Source: Rhizobium sp. BK313
GTDB lineage: Bacteria > Pseudomonadota > Alphaproteobacteria > Rhizobiales > Rhizobiaceae
Direction: 5' to 3'
Assembly: GCF_014193655.1 (NCBI RefSeq)
Contig: NZ_JACHZQ010000001.1
Span: 248,001 to 312,000 of the forward strand
Length of the DNA stretch: 64,000 nt
A program made the position numbers and the translations under genes. The notes below the pieces were generated by a model. That model was not told where the DNA came from. It worked only from the letters and a program-made list of their open reading frames with translations, and made no database searches. Below, in pieces: positions 16,993 to 25,946 of the stretch (positions are counted from its first letter, which is position 1; each line of letters begins with the position of its first letter).

Positions 16993-18261
16993 ATGTCGCT
17001 TTTGGCAGACTATAACCGCCACCGTCAGGCGCAGGGGCTCGGTCAAAGTATTGTCAGCGAACTGACTTTGCCGTCAAAAGCGACGAGTGGACCGATCGGC
17101 AGAGATGCCAAGCGGGAACAACGCCGGAAGACGTGGGAGATTTCGCCGACTTTTCATTGCTCGATTATCGGGACATGTTTGACGGCAGCCGAACTCAGGC
17201 AATTTCTGGTCAAGTTGGGTGAGCCCGATGCCAGGATGGCAAGCGATCATGTGTTGCACAGTCGCGGCGTGCGGGCGGCGAGCGAGCGCGGCGTAGCCGG
17301 AAAGCTGCTCAACAAGGCGCTCGACCGCCGTCATGAGACCATGATCAAACGGTTCTCAAAACTATCGACGGCTGACGAACTTCGCGCGCTCTGGAATGAA
17401 TGCCTGGAGCAGGGCGAGATATCCGGCGCTTATTGGGCCGTGATGAGCCATCCCGCCACCGATCGGCCTCTCACACAGGAAGTGTTTGGTGAGGTGCATA
17501 TGTTGTCGCATCTGGTCGGCAGCTCCAGTCGGCTGGATATCGCGCGCCTGCGGGCGCTGCAAATCGAGGTCGATGCGAAGAAGGAAAAGATCGTCCGTCA
17601 GGAAGAACGACTTCACGCAGCGGCGAGGGACCGGGCGCGGCTGCAGCAACGGATCGATGAGTTGGAGGAGAGCCTTGTTCGGGTACAAGCCGCAAGGCTT
17701 GCCGAGGACGATGTCGTCGAGAACTGTCCCGAACAGATCGCCGTTCTGCACCGGCTGGAGGCGGAGAGCGCGCGGGCAGACGCGCTTGCCGTTCGTCTCG
17801 CTCAAGCTGAAGAGCGGGTCAAAGAGCTGGAAAAGCGGGCGGCAGCGCTCGCCCAGCACAATACAGCCTTGCAGCACGAGGCAGACAGCCTGGAGGCCGC
17901 TTTTGCCGCAAACGAGATCGACGGCGCCATCGACAATGCGCCGGAGGCGGAGACCGCATCGATCCTCTATGTCGGCGGGCGCCGCAATTTGTTCGAGCGG
18001 CTGCGGTTGCTCGCGTCGAAACGCGGCATCGATTTAATGATTCATGACGGCGGCATCGAGGACAATAATTCACTTCTGCCCGGTCTGGTCAGCCAAGCCG
18101 TCGCCACGGTCTTTCCCGTCGATTGCATCAGTCATGCCGCTGCCGGCATGGTGAAGCGCCTCTGCCGTGAGAGTGGAAAACCGTTCGTACCGCTGCGTTC
18201 GGCGAGCCTTGCGAGCTTTGTTGCAGCAATTGCGGCGCCTGCTCTTTTTACCGACTCCTAG
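16993..18261 (+). CDS. DUF2325 domain protein with central coiled coil
   Basis: A 422-residue protein in three parts. The N-terminal domain (about 50-180) has the conserved pattern HCSIIGTCLTAAELR, DHVLHS, LNKALDRRH, GAYWAVMSHP and FGEVHMLSHLVG, whose Cys and His residues could bind a metal. A long charged coiled coil (about 180-305) follows. The C-terminal DUF2325 domain (about 322-415) reads ILYVGGRRNLFERLRLLA and then VSQAVATVFPVDCISHAAA. The function of this family is not established. I chose the ATG at 16993; an upstream frame extension to 16771 overlaps rpiR and has no family-like sequence. The weak ribosome site (TTGGGA) leaves the exact start uncertain. Confidence 0.8.
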   Translation: MSLLADYNRHRQAQGLGQSIVSELTLPSKATSGPIGRDAKREQRRKTWEISPTFHCSIIGTCLTAAELRQFLVKLGEPDARMASDHVLHSRGVRAASERGVAGKLLNKALDRRHETMIKRFSKLSTADELRALWNECLEQGEISGAYWAVMSHPATDRPLTQEVFGEVHMLSHLVGSSSRLDIARLRALQIEVDAKKEKIVRQEERLHAAARDRARLQQRIDELEESLVRVQAARLAEDDVVENCPEQIAVLHRLEAESARADALAVRLAQAEERVKELEKRAAALAQHNTALQHEADSLEAAFAANEIDGAIDNAPEAETASILYVGGRRNLFERLRLLASKRGIDLMIHDGGIEDNNSLLPGLVSQAVATVFPVDCISHAAAGMVKRLCRESGKPFVPLRSASLASFVAAIAAPALFTDS

Positions 18262-18388
18262 GACGGTGCGGAAAGCCGATCCTGCGATCACGTTTCAGTG
18301 CTTCGCCCGCACATGCGTAACAAAATTCGTGTCCGTCCCGTATTATCTATGGGACAGAAAATCGTCCCCTTCATGGGAGGTTCCAGGA

Positions 18389-18877
18389 ATGTTGAACAGA
18401 CGACTTCTCCTCATCGCGGCTGGCCTCGGTGCGGTCGCGACCCGACTTGGTTTGGAAACAGGCCCTGCCGTTGCGGCCGAGAAATTTCCCGTCACTCACA
18501 CCGATGAAGAATGGCACAAGTTGCTGACCTCGGACCAATATGCGGTGCTGCGCGAGGAGGGGACTGAATATCCTTTTTCCAGCCCGCTGCTGCACGAAGA
18601 GCGCAAGGGCAACTTCGCCTGTGCCGGCTGCCAGCAGGACGCTTTCTCTTCGAGCACGAAGTTCGACAGCGGCACCGGTTGGCCGAGCTTCTGGGCGCCG
18701 ATCGACGGCGCCGTCGGTACGACAGAGGACCATTCCTTCGGCACGACGCGGACGGCGGTGCATTGCAGCCGCTGCGGCGGCCATCTCGGGCATGTCTTTC
18801 CCGATGGGCCAAAGCCGACAGGCCTGCGCTACTGCATGAACGGCGTTGCCATGACATTCCACGAGGTTTCGGCCTAG
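18389..18877 (+). CDS. msrB: Exported peptide-methionine (R)-S-oxide reductase
   Basis: A 162-residue MsrB that repairs methionine-R-sulfoxide in proteins. The zinc-binding pairs are C78/C81 (CAGC) and C126/C129 (CSRCGGHLGHVF), and the catalytic Cys is C149 in RYCMNG. Unlike cytosolic MsrB it begins with a signal-like segment, RRLLLIAAGLGAVATRLG, with a pair of arginines as in Tat signals and a cleavage-like AVAA-E near 30, so it is probably periplasmic. GGGAGG precedes the ATG. The next gene encodes a membrane thiol-reductant protein with a thioredoxin domain, the expected electron donor. Confidence 0.93.
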   Translation: MLNRRLLLIAAGLGAVATRLGLETGPAVAAEKFPVTHTDEEWHKLLTSDQYAVLREEGTEYPFSSPLLHEERKGNFACAGCQQDAFSSSTKFDSGTGWPSFWAPIDGAVGTTEDHSFGTTRTAVHCSRCGGHLGHVFPDGPKPTGLRYCMNGVAMTFHEVSA

Positions 18878-18896
18878 CCGACGAAAGTTGCAGACT

Positions 18897-20801
18897 ATGG
18901 TCCTTTTCGTTCTCGCCTATCTCGGCGGGGTGCTGACGATCGTCAGCCCTTGCATCCTGCCGGTCTTGCCCTTCGTTTTCGCGCGGGCCGGACAACCTTT
19001 CCTGAAGAGCACGCTACCGATGCTGGTCGGCATGGCGGCGACCTTTGCAGCCGTCGCGACCCTTGCCGCCGTCGGTGGCGGCTGGGCAGTGCAGGCCAAT
19101 CAATACGGCCGTTTTGCCGCCATGGCACTGCTCGCGGTCTTCGGCATCATTCTACTGTTTCCGGCGCTGTCGGACTATCTGACCCGACCGCTCGTCTCGC
19201 TCGGTGCAAAACTGTCGCAATCCGCCGATCGTGGTAGCCGCGGTGGCGGTTCGACCATAGCCGCGTCGCTGCTGCTCGGCGTCGCTACCGGCCTGCTCTG
19301 GGCGCCTTGTGCCGGTCCTGTCCTCGGGCTGATCCTGACGGGCGCTGCTCTTCAGGGCGCAAGCGTCGGCACGACGCTCCTATTGCTGGCCTATGCGCTT
19401 GGTGCGGCGACGTCGCTTTGCCTTGCGCTGCTGATTGGCGGGCGGGTCTACCAGACGATGAAAAAATCTCTCGGCGCGGGCGAATGGGTACGCCGCGGTC
19501 TCGGAGCCTTGGTCCTTGTCGCCGTCTTCGCTATCGCCTTCGGCCTCGACACCGGTTTCCTGACGCAGGCTTCGCTTGCCAGTACGGCATCGCTGGAACA
19601 GGATCTGGTCGATCGCTTCCATGCCCAGCCGGGCGCGGAACAGGATCAGACACAAGGAGGTGCAATGAAATCCGTCGTCATGAACAGTGATGGCGGAGCG
19701 ATGAAGTCTGTCGTCATGAAGGGTGACGGCGACGCGATCATGAGCGGTAATGCGCCGGTCGGCAATCAAGCCATGATGAGCGCTACAAACGCCATGATGA
19801 TGCAGGCCAAGCCACAGGCACCGTCGGCCGAACAACTGCCTGTCGAAATGACAACGCCGAATTTTGACGGCGCAATCCAATGGCTGAATTCATCGCCACT
19901 CACCGCCGCTTCCCTGAAGGGCAAGGTCGTTTTGGTGGACTTCTGGACCTATTCCTGCATCAATTGCCTGCGCGCCATTCCTTATGTTCGCGCCTGGGCC
20001 GAGAAATACAAGGACCAGGGCCTCGTCGTCATCGGCGTGCATTCGCCGGAATTCGCCTTTGAAAAGGATGTCGATAACGTCAAGAAGGCGATCGGCGACT
20101 TGAAGATCAACTATCCCGTCGCCATCGATAACAACTATGCCATCTGGCGCGCCTTCGACAACGAGTACTGGCCGGCGCATTATTTCATCGATGCAGAGGG
20201 ACGCGTGCGCCACCATCATTTCGGCGAAGGCAGCTACGACGAATCCGAACGCGTTATCCAGCAGCTGCTCGCCGAAGCCGGCAAGACCAACGTCTCGAGC
20301 GATGTCGTCGATGTCAAGGCAACCGGTGCAGAGGCGGCATCGGATCAGGCGGATGTAAAGTCGCCGGAGACTTATGTCGGCTACATGCGTTCCGAGAATT
20401 TCCTAGCCGGCGACAAAGCGGCTAATGACGCACCCTTTATCTATACGGCCTCAACACCGCGGCTGAACGAATGGGGCCTGACAGGCAACTGGACCGTCGG
20501 AGCCCAGCAAGCCAGCCTCAATGAAAGCAATGGCAGCGTCTACTATCGGTTCCATGCCCGCGATCTGCATCTGGTGCTTGGTCCCGGTGCCGACGGAAAG
20601 CCGGTCCGCTTCCAGGTAACGGTTGACGGCAAGGCACCGGGCGATAACCACGGCGTCGATACCGACGCCGACGGCAATGGCACGGTGACAGGCCAGCGGC
20701 TTTACCAACTTGTCCGCCAAAGTGGGCCTGTCGCCGACCATACGTTCGAAATCAAGTTCCTTGATCCCGGCGTCCAGGCATACGCCTTCACCTTCGGCTG
20801 A
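18897..20801 (+). CDS. CcdA/TlpA/DipZ fusion with Met-rich linker
   Basis: A 634-residue membrane protein. Residues about 1-220 are a CcdA-type electron carrier with two Cys-Pro motifs (SPCILPVLP, C19; APCAGPVLG, C138). Residues about 245-310 are a periplasmic linker very rich in methionine, with two near-identical copies of GGAMKSVVM. A TlpA-like thioredoxin domain follows with active site CINC (about 354-357). The last 140 or so residues match the C-terminal beta domain of DipZ-type proteins. Electrons would pass from cytoplasmic thioredoxin through the membrane to periplasmic targets, most likely the MsrB encoded 19 bases upstream. A TTG nine bases before the ATG is an alternative start. 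Confidence 0.9.
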   Translation: MVLFVLAYLGGVLTIVSPCILPVLPFVFARAGQPFLKSTLPMLVGMAATFAAVATLAAVGGGWAVQANQYGRFAAMALLAVFGIILLFPALSDYLTRPLVSLGAKLSQSADRGSRGGGSTIAASLLLGVATGLLWAPCAGPVLGLILTGAALQGASVGTTLLLLAYALGAATSLCLALLIGGRVYQTMKKSLGAGEWVRRGLGALVLVAVFAIAFGLDTGFLTQASLASTASLEQDLVDRFHAQPGAEQDQTQGGAMKSVVMNSDGGAMKSVVMKGDGDAIMSGNAPVGNQAMMSATNAMMMQAKPQAPSAEQLPVEMTTPNFDGAIQWLNSSPLTAASLKGKVVLVDFWTYSCINCLRAIPYVRAWAEKYKDQGLVVIGVHSPEFAFEKDVDNVKKAIGDLKINYPVAIDNNYAIWRAFDNEYWPAHYFIDAEGRVRHHHFGEGSYDESERVIQQLLAEAGKTNVSSDVVDVKATGAEAASDQADVKSPETYVGYMRSENFLAGDKAANDAPFIYTASTPRLNEWGLTGNWTVGAQQASLNESNGSVYYRFHARDLHLVLGPGADGKPVRFQVTVDGKAPGDNHGVDTDADGNGTVTGQRLYQLVRQSGPVADHTFEIKFLDPGVQAYAFTFG

Positions 20802-20811
20802 AAATCGAGCG

Positions 20812-21855
20812 TCAGATGCTCTCGTTTATCCCCGCTCTTACGGCGGGGATAACTTCCTTGGCGTAAAGTTCGATGCAGCGCATCAGTTTCTGATGGCTGA
20901 GGGTGCCTGCGCTGTATTTCAACTGGAAACGGCTGATGCCGAGCGTCTTGATGACCGGCGTCAGCTTGGCGGCAACCGTTTCGGGCGAGCCGACATAGAG
21001 TGAGCCGTTTTCGATCTCGCTTTCGAATTCGTCGCGCGTCATCGGCGGCCAGCCGCGTTCGCGGCCTATGCGGTCACGCATTGCCTTGTAGCTCGGCCAC
21101 AGTTCTTCGCGGGCCTGCTCGTCGGTCTCGGCGATATAGCCCGGCGAATGGATGCCGATCGGCTGAACCACTCCGCCCAATTGCGCGAAGGCCCTGTGGT
21201 AGAGATCGATATAGGGCTGGAAACGATAGGGGCTGCCGCCGATGATCGCCAGCATCAAAGGCAAATTATACTGCGCCGCGCGAACGACTGACGCCGGACT
21301 GCCGCCGACGCCGATCCATGTCTTCAGATGACCGTTCTCGATCGTCGGGAAAACCCGCTGATTGTTGAGCGGCGGCCGGATGCTGCCCTTCCAGGTCACC
21401 GGCTCGTTGGTGAGCAGCGCGGCGAAAAGATCGAGCTTTTCCTCGAAAAGCTTTTCGTATTGCGACAGCTCGAAGCCGAACAGCGGGAAGGATTCGGTGA
21501 AGGAGCCACGACCGAGAATTACCTCTGCGCGGCCGTTCGATGCGGCATCCACGCTCGAAAAACGCTGGAAGACGCGGATCGGATCGTCGGAACTCAGAAC
21601 GGTAACGGCCGATCCAAGATGAATGCGTGATGTGCGCCCTGCAATCGCGGCCAGCACGGTCTCCGGAGAGGAGACGGCGAAGTCCTGGCGATGATGTTCG
21701 CCGATTCCGAAGAAATCGATCCCGAGCTGGTCTGCGAGCACGCCTTCGTCGATGACGTTACGGATGACCTGTGCATGGGATTCCAGTTTTCCACTCTCGT
21801 CGTGGGTAACGTCGCCAAAGGTATCGAGCCCGAATTCGACAAAGCTTGCCGTCAT
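20812..21855 (-). CDS. LLM-class flavin-dependent oxidoreductase
   Basis: A 347-residue luciferase-like monooxygenase-family protein. Early VEFGLDTFGDVTHDESG, then LGIDFFGIGEHHRQDFAVSSPE, SRIHLGSAVTVLSSDDPIRVFQRF, AEVILGRGSFTESFPLFG and GSLYVGSPETVAAKL are typical of the family. It would use reduced FMN and oxygen on an unknown organic substrate. The ATG at 21855 is preceded by GGAAAAG; an ATG at 21867 is also in frame. The last codons overlap a hairpin (TTATCCCCGC/GCGGGGATAA, 20826-20852) that may help end transcription from both sides. Confidence 0.9.
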   Translation of the reverse strand: MTASFVEFGLDTFGDVTHDESGKLESHAQVIRNVIDEGVLADQLGIDFFGIGEHHRQDFAVSSPETVLAAIAGRTSRIHLGSAVTVLSSDDPIRVFQRFSSVDAASNGRAEVILGRGSFTESFPLFGFELSQYEKLFEEKLDLFAALLTNEPVTWKGSIRPPLNNQRVFPTIENGHLKTWIGVGGSPASVVRAAQYNLPLMLAIIGGSPYRFQPYIDLYHRAFAQLGGVVQPIGIHSPGYIAETDEQAREELWPSYKAMRDRIGRERGWPPMTRDEFESEIENGSLYVGSPETVAAKLTPVIKTLGISRFQLKYSAGTLSHQKLMRCIELYAKEVIPAVRAGINESI

Positions 21856-22087
21856 GATCTTTTCCATCGCCTATCGCAATTAAGTTTGGGAGGCATTTAC
21901 TCGCGTTCTCTCCTGCGAACTACCCGCAAAGTTTCGGAGGTTCCCTTCGAAGAATTCGATATCGCGGCGATGGCGGCATAGGCGGGGAGGATTTCACCCA
22001 TGAATTCGCCGGGAAACGTTGCGTTTGGCGGAGCTGCCGTCAATATGTCCCGGGCATTCGATGGCTGATGCAAGAAGGAGGAGACGC

Positions 22088-22465
22088 ATGTCAGGGCTGA
22101 AAAAAGTCAATCTCACGAAGGCCTTTGCGGCTTTCAGCGAGACCTGGAGTCCGCGGATCGGCGGCGACATCAACGACTTCCAGATCAAACTCGTCAAACT
22201 CGAGGGGGCCTTTCACTGGCATCATCACGAAGAGGAGGACGAGTTGTTCCACGTTATCAAGGGCACGCTTCGCATGAAGCTGCGTGAAGAGAACGGCGGC
22301 GATATCATCCTGGGCCCCGGCGAGTACATCATCGTGCCGCATGGCGTCGAACACTGCCCGACCGGAGAGCCGACATGCGAGGTCTTGCTATTGGAGAGGA
22401 ACACGACCCTCAACACCGGCAATGTGGAGAACGAGCGCACGGTGCGTCAGCCGGCGCGACTTTGA
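22088..22465 (+). CDS. Cupin-domain protein
   Basis: A 125-residue single-domain cupin. Motif 1 is visible as HWHHHEEEDELFHVIKG (metal ligands among H43, H45 and an acidic residue) and motif 2 as GEYIIVPHGVEH (H89). This is the pattern of mannose-6-phosphate isomerase-like cupins of unknown substrate. AAGGAGGAGA precedes the ATG. It stands alone between two minus-strand genes. Confidence 0.88.
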   Translation: MSGLKKVNLTKAFAAFSETWSPRIGGDINDFQIKLVKLEGAFHWHHHEEEDELFHVIKGTLRMKLREENGGDIILGPGEYIIVPHGVEHCPTGEPTCEVLLLERNTTLNTGNVENERTVRQPARL

Positions 22466-22482
22466 ACGATGCGGGGCGCATT

Positions 22483-22506
22483 GCGGTCTCGGCTTAGCGA
22501 GACCGC
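22483..22506. terminator. Hairpin between convergent cupin and eptA-like genes
   Basis: GCGGTCTCG and CGAGACCGC form a perfect 9-bp stem with a 6-base loop, lying between two convergent stops. Confidence 0.55.
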
Positions 22507-22531
22507 GATTCAAGTTCAAGGCTGGCCGCCA

Positions 22532-24196
22532 TCAATTCAGCTGCGCCAACTTGTTCGGCGGACGGCGGCATTCGGCGAACACGTCCAGGCTGCGGTCATA
22601 GACCTTCGTCGCGATATCCATCAGGCCGAGGACGCTGTGGAAGATGTTGTCGTGCGAATGGGTGCCGTCAGCGGCACGTTTTGCTAGGCAGGCCATGTCA
22701 TAGCCGCCCGTCTTCGCCAGATCGTCGGCCACCCAGACCAGGAAGGGTACATGGGTCTGTTGCGAAGGGGCGATGATATAGGGCGTGCCGTGCAGGTAGA
22801 TCCCATTCTCGCCGAGCGACTCGCCATGATCCGAGAAATAAACGACTGCGCCGGATAGCGAGCTTGAGCGCTGCTTCAATTTATCGATCACCGCCGAAAC
22901 GATATGGTCCGTATAGAGGATCGTATTGTCATAGGCATTGGTGATCTCTTCCGGCGTGCAACTGCCGAAATCATTGGCACGGCAGTCGGGCGTGAAGCGG
23001 CGGAACTCGTCGGGATAGCGCTGGTAATAAGCCGGGCCGTGGCTGCCGAGCTGGTGCAGTACGAGGACGCTGTCTCCCTTAATGTGGTCTAGCCAGTTGT
23101 CGACCTTGTCCACCAGGATCGCGTCCAGGCATTCGCCATCCTTGCAGAAGCGGGGATCGGCCGATGTCGGCAGATAGGTGTAGGGAACGCGGTCGGTGAC
23201 GTGGTAGCTGCCCGTATCGTTGTCCAACCAGGTCACGTCGACCTTGGCATGGGTCAGCACGTCAAGCAGGTTCTGCGTTTCGAGGCCTTTCAGGTGGGTA
23301 TATTGCGTCCGCGTATAGACGGAGAACAAGCAAGGGATCGAGGTCGCCGTCGCTGTTCCGCAACTGCTGGTGTTGGGGAAATAGACGACATTCTGTTTCG
23401 CCAACTCCGGATTGGTCATCTTGCCATAGCCGCCGAGCGAAAAGTTCTGGGCGCGCGCGGTTTCGCCTGCAACGATGATCGTTACGCGCGGCTTGCCGTT
23501 GTCGACCGTGCCGACCCTGTGGGCATCCGTGCCCAAAGGCTGTGCAACGATGCTCGAATCCTTCCGCGAGTCGATGGCGTAGCGCACGGCGCTGGCGATC
23601 GGCATAACCGGGTTAAGGGTATCTACCAGATCGCGGTGCGCACGGCCGACGCCCGCGAACGTCTTGTAGAAGCTGGTGCCGGCAATCATGAAGATGGCGA
23701 CACAAGCGAGGACGACGACGGTGTTATAGGCTAGCTTCTTGAAAACGGGGCGATGGGCGATGCGCACCCAGGCAATTACCAGAGACGGCAAAATACCCGT
23801 CAGCAACACATGCGTCGCGAAGCGCAGCGTGATCAGGTGACCTGCCTCGGCGCCCGTCGATACCGCCGCATTGCGGATCATCTCCTTGTCGATGATGACG
23901 CCGAACTGATCGTTGAACCACGAGGACACCGACGCCACGAGAACGAAGAAGATCAGGATCGGCTTCGTGACGTATTTGGCGGAAAAAAGCGTGAAGAGCG
24001 CCATGATTGCGGCAGAGATACCAACGGCGAACGCGGCGAAGGCGGCAGGGTTAGCGACAAAATAGCCGTAAGCCTTCGTCCAAAACATCCGGTTTGTCAC
24101 AAGAAGGATATAAAGAGTGGTTAAAAAGCACAGAGTAACGCTACCGATTGCTGGCCGGACGCCCTGTCGGCCAGGCTGAGTACTTTTATCGTTCAA
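22532..24196 (-). CDS. Phosphoethanolamine transferase (EptA family)
   Basis: A 554-residue inner-membrane enzyme. Five N-terminal membrane helices (to about residue 175) precede a periplasmic alkaline-phosphatase-like domain. The nucleophile Thr is in VAGETARAQNFSLGGYG (about T246). SCGTATATSIPC, HQLGSHGPAYYQRYP and YFSDHGESLGENGIYLHG supply the zinc and substrate residues. The family moves phosphoethanolamine from phosphatidylethanolamine to lipid A or other glycans and changes sensitivity to cationic peptides. I chose a TTG start at 24196 with GGAG upstream, which gives the usual family length; an in-frame ATG at 24310 would add 38 residues that do not look like the family. A receiver protein and a PAP2 phosphatase lie next to it. 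Confidence 0.88.
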   Translation of the reverse strand: MNDKSTQPGRQGVRPAIGSVTLCFLTTLYILLVTNRMFWTKAYGYFVANPAAFAAFAVGISAAIMALFTLFSAKYVTKPILIFFVLVASVSSWFNDQFGVIIDKEMIRNAAVSTGAEAGHLITLRFATHVLLTGILPSLVIAWVRIAHRPVFKKLAYNTVVVLACVAIFMIAGTSFYKTFAGVGRAHRDLVDTLNPVMPIASAVRYAIDSRKDSSIVAQPLGTDAHRVGTVDNGKPRVTIIVAGETARAQNFSLGGYGKMTNPELAKQNVVYFPNTSSCGTATATSIPCLFSVYTRTQYTHLKGLETQNLLDVLTHAKVDVTWLDNDTGSYHVTDRVPYTYLPTSADPRFCKDGECLDAILVDKVDNWLDHIKGDSVLVLHQLGSHGPAYYQRYPDEFRRFTPDCRANDFGSCTPEEITNAYDNTILYTDHIVSAVIDKLKQRSSSLSGAVVYFSDHGESLGENGIYLHGTPYIIAPSQQTHVPFLVWVADDLAKTGGYDMACLAKRAADGTHSHDNIFHSVLGLMDIATKVYDRSLDVFAECRRPPNKLAQLN

Positions 24197-24463
24197 TGGT
24201 TTTCTCCAAGGCGTTTCCTGCAAGGCGGGTCGGGAAACCGTAAACCGCAGCACGCACAGGACGCGGCTTTGACTATTTAAGCGCGCGACGTTGCCCGCCA
24301 TTCCTGACATTTACCTGAACAACGCACGCTTTTACACGGCTATTTGGCGATTGTTTGGCGAACGATTCCCGTTATCTGCGCTTTTCGTCGTGCAGTCACG
24401 CGGACTTCAGGTCGCCGTCAGAAATCCCGATCATAGCTTCATTCCTAGAATAAGGGGGAAGTC

Positions 24464-24874
24464 GTGCGGGTTTTGCTGGTCGAAGACAATGCCACTATCG
24501 GCAACGCAGTGCAGGATCATTTGCTTGCCGAAGGCTGGGCGGTCGATTGGTCGATGGACCTGAGGTCCGCGATGGCGGCGGTTATTGCCGGCGCTTACGG
24601 CGTGGTTCTCCTGGACCTTCGCCTGCCGGACGGAAGTGGCCTGGAACTGCTGAAATACATGGGGACGAAGGTCGATTCCACGCCGGTGATCATCACGTCC
24701 GCTTATGACCAGCTATCAGATCAAATGACTGGAATGAATATTGGCGCGGTCGACTATCTCATAAAACCGTTCGGGCTTGCCGAACTTACGGCTCGCATCC
24801 GCAAAGCAACGACATCTCCAAGCGCCGGAAAATTGAGGAATCGTCAGGCGAAGTTTCTTCCCAAAACCGGTTGA
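24464..24874 (+). CDS. Receiver-only response regulator
   Basis: A 136-residue protein starting at GTG with AAGGGGGA upstream. It is a complete CheY-like receiver: acidic residue at D8, phosphoacceptor D51 (VVLLDLRLPDGSG), T78 in ITSA and K101 in YLIKPF, most like the OmpR/PmrA class. The protein ends about 15 residues after the receiver, with no winged-helix output domain, and no histidine kinase follows. EptA-type genes are often linked to a complete PmrAB-like pair, so this may be a remnant of one or a stand-alone phospho-signalling protein. The open frame ends cleanly; no fragment of an output domain is seen after it. Confidence 0.8.
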   Translation: MRVLLVEDNATIGNAVQDHLLAEGWAVDWSMDLRSAMAAVIAGAYGVVLLDLRLPDGSGLELLKYMGTKVDSTPVIITSAYDQLSDQMTGMNIGAVDYLIKPFGLAELTARIRKATTSPSAGKLRNRQAKFLPKTG

Positions 24875-24897
24875 ATGGCGCCGCCACAAAGCTGCTT

Positions 24898-25665
24898 TCA
24901 AGGCTGACGCAGCGATCTGGAGCCGAAGATTTCGAAGACAGTCAAAACGGCTGCAAAAATTACCAGCGACGAAAGCCAACCCAAGACCGCATCGGACAGA
25001 TAGTGCGCACCGGTCAGAACACGCATCGTCGGCATCATGATCGATACCACGGCGAGCGGTACTCCTAGGGGAAGACGCCAGCGCGGCGGCAGCAGCAGGA
25101 TGAGACAGAGAAGCCATCCGGCCGATGACGCCTCTCCGGAAATGAAAGAACAATTCCTGAGGCATTTCCCAGCAAACGAGCCTGCCTGAACGAAATCCAG
25201 CGTTCCGCCGAAAAGATCGGTATTGCGGGGGCGCGGCCGGCCGGAGAATCCCTTTAGGGCCAGGTTGACGATGAGGCCGCAGCCGAGGGCCAGTGACAAC
25301 AGCGCCACTATGCACTGGTCGATTTTCGGCGTGCGCCAATGGGATCCAAGCTTCCTCCAGGACAGGAAGGGGACCGCGAGCAGCACGGCGACCGCGATGT
25401 AAGGCAAAGCAAGCGTGATGGAGCGCAGGAAGACGAAAAGCCGATCCTTGTCATAGGCAAACATGCCGCAGACCTCGCCGGCCGGATCGGTCGAAGCGCA
25501 AGGCGCATTCGTAAAGACGCTGCGGGCGACAGAAAGATCGATCTGGGGAAACCTGTTGAAGAGAAGAAGGAGCAAACACCAAAATACGAACAGCGCGAGG
25601 AACGAGGCAAGCGGCTTGCTGAACGACGTCGCATGTTTGGGGTAAGCAGCATAGTCATCATACAT
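24898..25665 (-). CDS. PAP2-family membrane phosphatase
   Basis: A 255-residue protein with about six membrane segments. The three phosphatase motifs are recognisable: KGFSGRPRP (K138, R143), SFISGEASS (about 173-181) and RVLTGAHYLSD (R215, H221, D225). In motif two the usual PSGH reads ISGE, so the His that donates the proton is replaced by Glu. The family removes phosphate from lipids such as lipid A or undecaprenyl pyrophosphate at the outer face of the inner membrane, which fits the neighbouring EptA-type enzyme. An alternative TTG start at 25707 would add 14 residues. Confidence 0.85.
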   Translation of the reverse strand: MYDDYAAYPKHATSFSKPLASFLALFVFWCLLLLLFNRFPQIDLSVARSVFTNAPCASTDPAGEVCGMFAYDKDRLFVFLRSITLALPYIAVAVLLAVPFLSWRKLGSHWRTPKIDQCIVALLSLALGCGLIVNLALKGFSGRPRPRNTDLFGGTLDFVQAGSFAGKCLRNCSFISGEASSAGWLLCLILLLPPRWRLPLGVPLAVVSIMMPTMRVLTGAHYLSDAVLGWLSSLVIFAAVLTVFEIFGSRSLRQP

Positions 25666-25946
25666 CAGGAAACGCCGTCTTCCGTCATCGCACACAGGGT
25701 GGGACAATGGTTCGTCGGCCTTCCGCGAAACGCGCTGACGATTCTCGCCCAGCCTTCCCTACGGCAGAAGCCTGACAGTAGCCTGAAACATCAAATGCTT
25801 AGGAAACATAGCGGACAGGAAGCTGCACTGATTGGTGTTCTCGCGGCGCTATGGTGGCCCAGCTTGTTTCTTTAAGATATCGTCGATATCGGCGTCTTGC
25901 ATGATGCGGGCGCGATCGAGCTCGTTGGGAAGGAGACGAGGCGGCA

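Noticed and set aside
20826..20852. TTATCCCCGC/GCGGGGATAA hairpin as a separate terminator
   Set aside because: It lies inside the last codons of the LLM gene and has no U-run on the plus strand, so it is mentioned with that gene only.
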